DNA of 64,000 nt from Cercis canadensis (taxonomy: Eukaryota > Streptophyta > Magnoliopsida > Fabales > Fabaceae): contig QAOA01008374.1 in the NCBI GenBank assembly GCA_003255065.1, positions 363,570 to 427,569 on the forward strand. The letters run 5' to 3'. The notes under the pieces were generated by a model. It had not been told where the DNA came from. It saw only the letters and a list, made by a program, of their open reading frames with translations, and made no database searches. Within the stretch, counting starts at the first letter, position 1. Each line of letters opens with the position of its first letter. The position numbers and the translations under genes were made by a program. Shown here piece after piece: positions 61,140 to 64,000 of the stretch.

Positions 61140-62070
61140 GAGGCAAATTGACCTAAATAATACATATTTACAAATTATTTGTGTATAAATGGTAGTTTCT
61201 TAACTATTTATCTAAAATGAGTAATTTTAAATTTTTTTTTTCATACGTAAAGGAGAACACGTTATACATAAATATAACGTCTATGAACTAAAAACGTTAT
61301 AGGACATGTCAAAATAAAACGTATTCACTGTTTAAAAAGATGAAAAAATATTTTTTAAAAAATAAACACGCTATAGCCTATAAAGTCACCAAAAAATGAG
61401 AAACCCATAATCTAATTCTCATTATTTTTTAAATTTGTTAGATGCATTAAAAATATATTTTAAATGATAAATAAAAGTTATAATGTATAAATTAAAGTGA
61501 AGCCTGTAATATATTGAAGAATGGAATGATGTGGGACCCAACACTGGCTGCATTCATCGCTCCATGCATTACTAGTATGAAAACTGCATTCATTGCTCCA
61601 TCGCTTAATCGCTTCGTAAGTACGTTTTGAAACACTTTTAGGAAAAAAAAAAAAAAGAGAGAGAANAAAAAAAAAGAGAGAAAGGGACGTGTTTCTTTCA
61701 TTGGTACGCATTTCAGAGACGTTTCCAAAACGGGTATGCGTGGAAGGAGGTGTTTCGGTGCTATATAGGTCTTAGGGAATTGGACTCAAGAGCAAATGCA
61801 AAGTAAAGCGTGTTCCAAACTATTAGAACACACTTTATAAGCTATAGCATGTTTACTTTAAAAAAAATATTTTCTCGTCTTTTTAAACAGTGAACACACT
61901 TTATCTTAGCATGCCTTATAGCGTTTTTAGTTCATAGACGCTATATTTATGTATAGTGTATTTTATCTTACATATGAAAAATAATAAAATATTTAAAATT
62001 GTTCATTTTAAGTAAATAGTTTAGAAACTGTTATTTTTACGTAAATAGTTTGCAAATGTCAATTTGCCTC
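61140..62070. mobile_element. Long-TIR non-autonomous element, 931 bp
   Basis: It begins gaggcaaattgac and ends gtcaatttgcctc. The left arm (61140-61386) and right arm (61832-62070) are imperfect inverted repeats of about 240 bp. Shared blocks include tctatgaactaaaaacg and cactgtttaaaaaga. The unique centre (about 445 bp) has no convincing coding frame and includes an N at 61666. No target duplication was resolved, so the superfamily (perhaps Mutator-like from arm length) is open. Confidence 0.78.
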
Positions 62071-62105
62071 TTCTTAGTCCTTATCTTATATTCTTTTTTA
62101 TATAT

Positions 62106-62281
62106 TTTTTTTTTGGTTTCCCACCGGTGTTCTGACTAATCAGATTTTGAGCTGGGAATGACCACAAAAGCGGCAAAGCTCTCCCAACAGACCCAATTGC
62201 ATACTCAAGGGCTCGAACCCGAGACCCTTGGTTAAGCTAGAACACCCCATTACCAGGTAATCTACACGCTTGTTGGTACAT
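62106..62281 (-). mobile_element. tRNA-derived SINE (family A), 176 bp, minus strand
   Basis: On the minus strand it reads accaacaagcgtgtagatta, then box A-like cctggtaatgggg, box B-like gggttcgagccc, and ends in an A run (the T run at about 62106-62114). Direct repeats of ttttttatatat flank it (62094-62105 and 62282-62293). Its body matches the SINE at 10748. The first part of it is copied again in the N-joined duplication at 62402. Confidence 0.82.
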
Positions 62282-62607
62282 TTTTTTATATATGAAACAT
62301 ATATGTTTCACTTATTTCATTTTACTTAATTAATTGCATTTCATCCTAGGGTTTTGTTGTAATATCTATTTAATTAGTGCTAGATGTGAGTGTTTTGTGC
62401 NAATTGCATACTCAAGGGCTCGAACCCGAGACCCTTGGTTAAGCTAGAACACCCCATTACCAGGTGATCTACACGCTTGTTGGTACATTTTTTTATATAT
62501 GAAACATATATTTTTCACTTATTTCATTTTACTTAATTAATTGCATTTCATCCTAGGGTTTTGTTGTAATATCTATTTAATTAGTGCTAGATGTGAGTGT
62601 TTTGTGC
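62195..62607. repeat. 206-bp direct duplication joined by a single N (probable assembly artefact)
   Basis: Copies at 62195-62400 and 62402-62607 differ at very few bases and meet at N 62401. The copy includes part of a SINE plus flank, so it is not a second SINE insertion. Confidence 0.87.
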
Positions 62608-63093
62608 CTATATATGTACTTATAGCTAAATTAATTGACTAACATATATATATGGTATGAGTAAAACAGCATTCCCTATTTATCTGCGATGAAAGAGGTG
62701 GAAAGGTAATGAGACATTTTCTTTCGTTTTAGCATATAGATTTTTAGGGATAGGGGACTCTAACGAAAGACAAGAAGAAGACATAGAAGGACAGTTTATT
62801 CGCATGCCATTTAGTCGATCATGCTACAATTCTTATCAGACTTGTCCAAACTATAAATTTAAGCATTTTTTTAGTTATATTCTCATGGAAAGGGATGACT
62901 TAAAAACTTAGAGAGAAGAACACGAGTCCTCTAGTTTTCTTGAGAGTGAAACTTCCTTACAAATAGGTTTAGTGGTAAGAAATTCAGACTTTTCACTCAA
63001 TAGTTAAGTTTAATATCGTGAAAATTACATCCCATATGAAATATGATAAAAATACATCTTAAATTGGACATACATAAATGATAACTATTTAAA

Positions 63094-63185
63094 TGAAGCT
63101 ATGTGGTTGAATAACATTGAAGTTATCTTTAGAGTTTGTAAGTTCTATATTTGAATTCGAAATTACAACCAAAAACACCAACAAA
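63094..63185 (+). mobile_element. SINE family B, diverged copy
   Basis: gtggttgaataacattgaag, a ttatctttagagtttgtaag body, box B-like atttgaattcg and an A-rich tail match the family B consensus. No target duplication is evident. Confidence 0.55.
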
Positions 63186-63677
63186 AAAGTAGCTCATGTG
63201 CACCTCAATGAAATTACCTTCCCATTTAGTTTAAACTTTAATGCAAGCTAACAACACAATAACCGCTGGGTTGGGAGGAATTATGGCATCATAGGATAGA
63301 ATGTTGAAACATGGACTATCAGTTTTTTTTTTTGTCTAAGTTAGATGATCATTTGTCAAAATTGTCATTTTATAACTAAGAATGATTGAACCTAAAGAAG
63401 GGAGTGAGGGACAGCCTCTAAAATTAGAGGCAGCTCCAATGAGCCAAAGCCTCCCCTCAATTATCAATTTCATTGATATATATATATATTCTTTGGTGTA
63501 GGTGGTGAGATTTTTTACTGCCCACACTTCACATTTTGCTCATGTGATGTGATATTCTCACAAATATGAGTGAACTTAGCCCATATTTGTTTTTTCAACA
63601 CACTTGGGCCCAAATAAAGCATTCAGATTAAAAAACAAAATTTAAGCAGCCCACAAAGAGAAACATAATTTGAAATT

Positions 63678-64000
63678 AGATTTAAATATATTGTAGGTTC
63701 TTATAGTTTAGACAAATTTTGAATCAAGTCTTTATATTTTTTTTTTCTTTTGGGGTTCTTATAGTTTAAATTTTTTTTAATTGGGTTCCTACTATCACTT
63801 CCATATTATAATTTCGTCAGTTTAGTGCTAACATAACAAATAACTTATCTATGTAGCTATAAAAAAGTTGACATAGTATCAAAGTAGCACAAAAATTGTA
63901 ATCTCATTAAATTTTAGCTCAAAAAATGTATAAAAAAGTTGATGATGTGACAATTTTTGGCTATTTTAATGTCACATCAGTTTTTTTTATTGCCACATAA
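63678..64000. mobile_element. Second copy of the 6937-7440 MITE family, cut by the window end
   Basis: It begins agatttaaatatattgtagg and follows the 6937 element through cgtcagtttagtgc and gttgacatagt. The right arm is outside the window. Confidence 0.75.

Noticed and set aside
62200-62280. tRNA gene from the gggttcgagccc motif (minus strand)
   Set aside because: No cloverleaf closes around it; the motif is box B of a SINE with target duplications. The same applies to 10800 and 24450.
1-64000. A novel multi-gene system, cluster of biosynthetic genes, CRISPR array or viral insertion
   Set aside because: All coding genes belong to well-known plant families without a shared pathway. No evenly spaced repeats, phage or viral genes were seen.

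Overview
This is nuclear DNA from a flowering plant: AT-rich, intron-containing genes widely spaced among small transposable elements. A PEAPOD gene (a family grasses lack) and the protein types point to a eudicot. A legume is plausible, but that is an impression from remembered proteins and not a proof. No plasmid, organelle, viral, CRISPR or bacterial feature was found.

Seven protein-coding genes could be assembled exon by exon with intact frames. In order they are: a FORKED-like/VAN3-binding protein (16418-19954, +), a chlorophyllase (21850-23365, +), an EPF-like secreted cysteine-rich peptide of the EPFL4/5/6 type (31502-31968, -), a PEAPOD/TIFY4 transcriptional regulator (38603-43572, +), two tandem acireductone dioxygenases (44581-46599 and 48633-52134, +) and a class A heat stress transcription factor, probably HSFA6 (57305-58918, +). 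They do not form an operon-like pathway. Three act in growth and patterning (FORKED-like, EPFL, PEAPOD), two in the methionine salvage cycle, one in chlorophyll breakdown and one in heat or osmotic stress.

The set is remarkable as a block. From memory, the same families sit together in three Arabidopsis places: At5g43840-43870, At4g14710-14740 and At3g22810-22830. Each of those keeps only part of the set, in compatible order. This window seems to hold the unfractionated ancestral neighbourhood.

Layout: 1-9600 is a gene-free stretch with a hairpin-rich tandem repeat, a promoter-like segment at 500-1000 and several MITEs with visible target-site duplications. 9740-10230 is a CpG-retaining island with three ACGT cores. 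10340-16300 is AT-rich, with one complete SINE and a 255-base sequencing gap. 16.4-23.4 kb holds the FORKED-like and chlorophyllase genes. 23.4-31.5 kb holds repeats and RNase H remnants. 31.5-58.9 kb holds the other five genes, with SINEs and MITEs between and inside them. 59-64 kb is repeat-rich, including a 0.93-kb element with about 240-bp inverted repeats.

A caution for all users: single N characters in this window repeatedly sit at the junction of two near-identical direct copies. These look like uncollapsed contig overlaps and not biological duplications.
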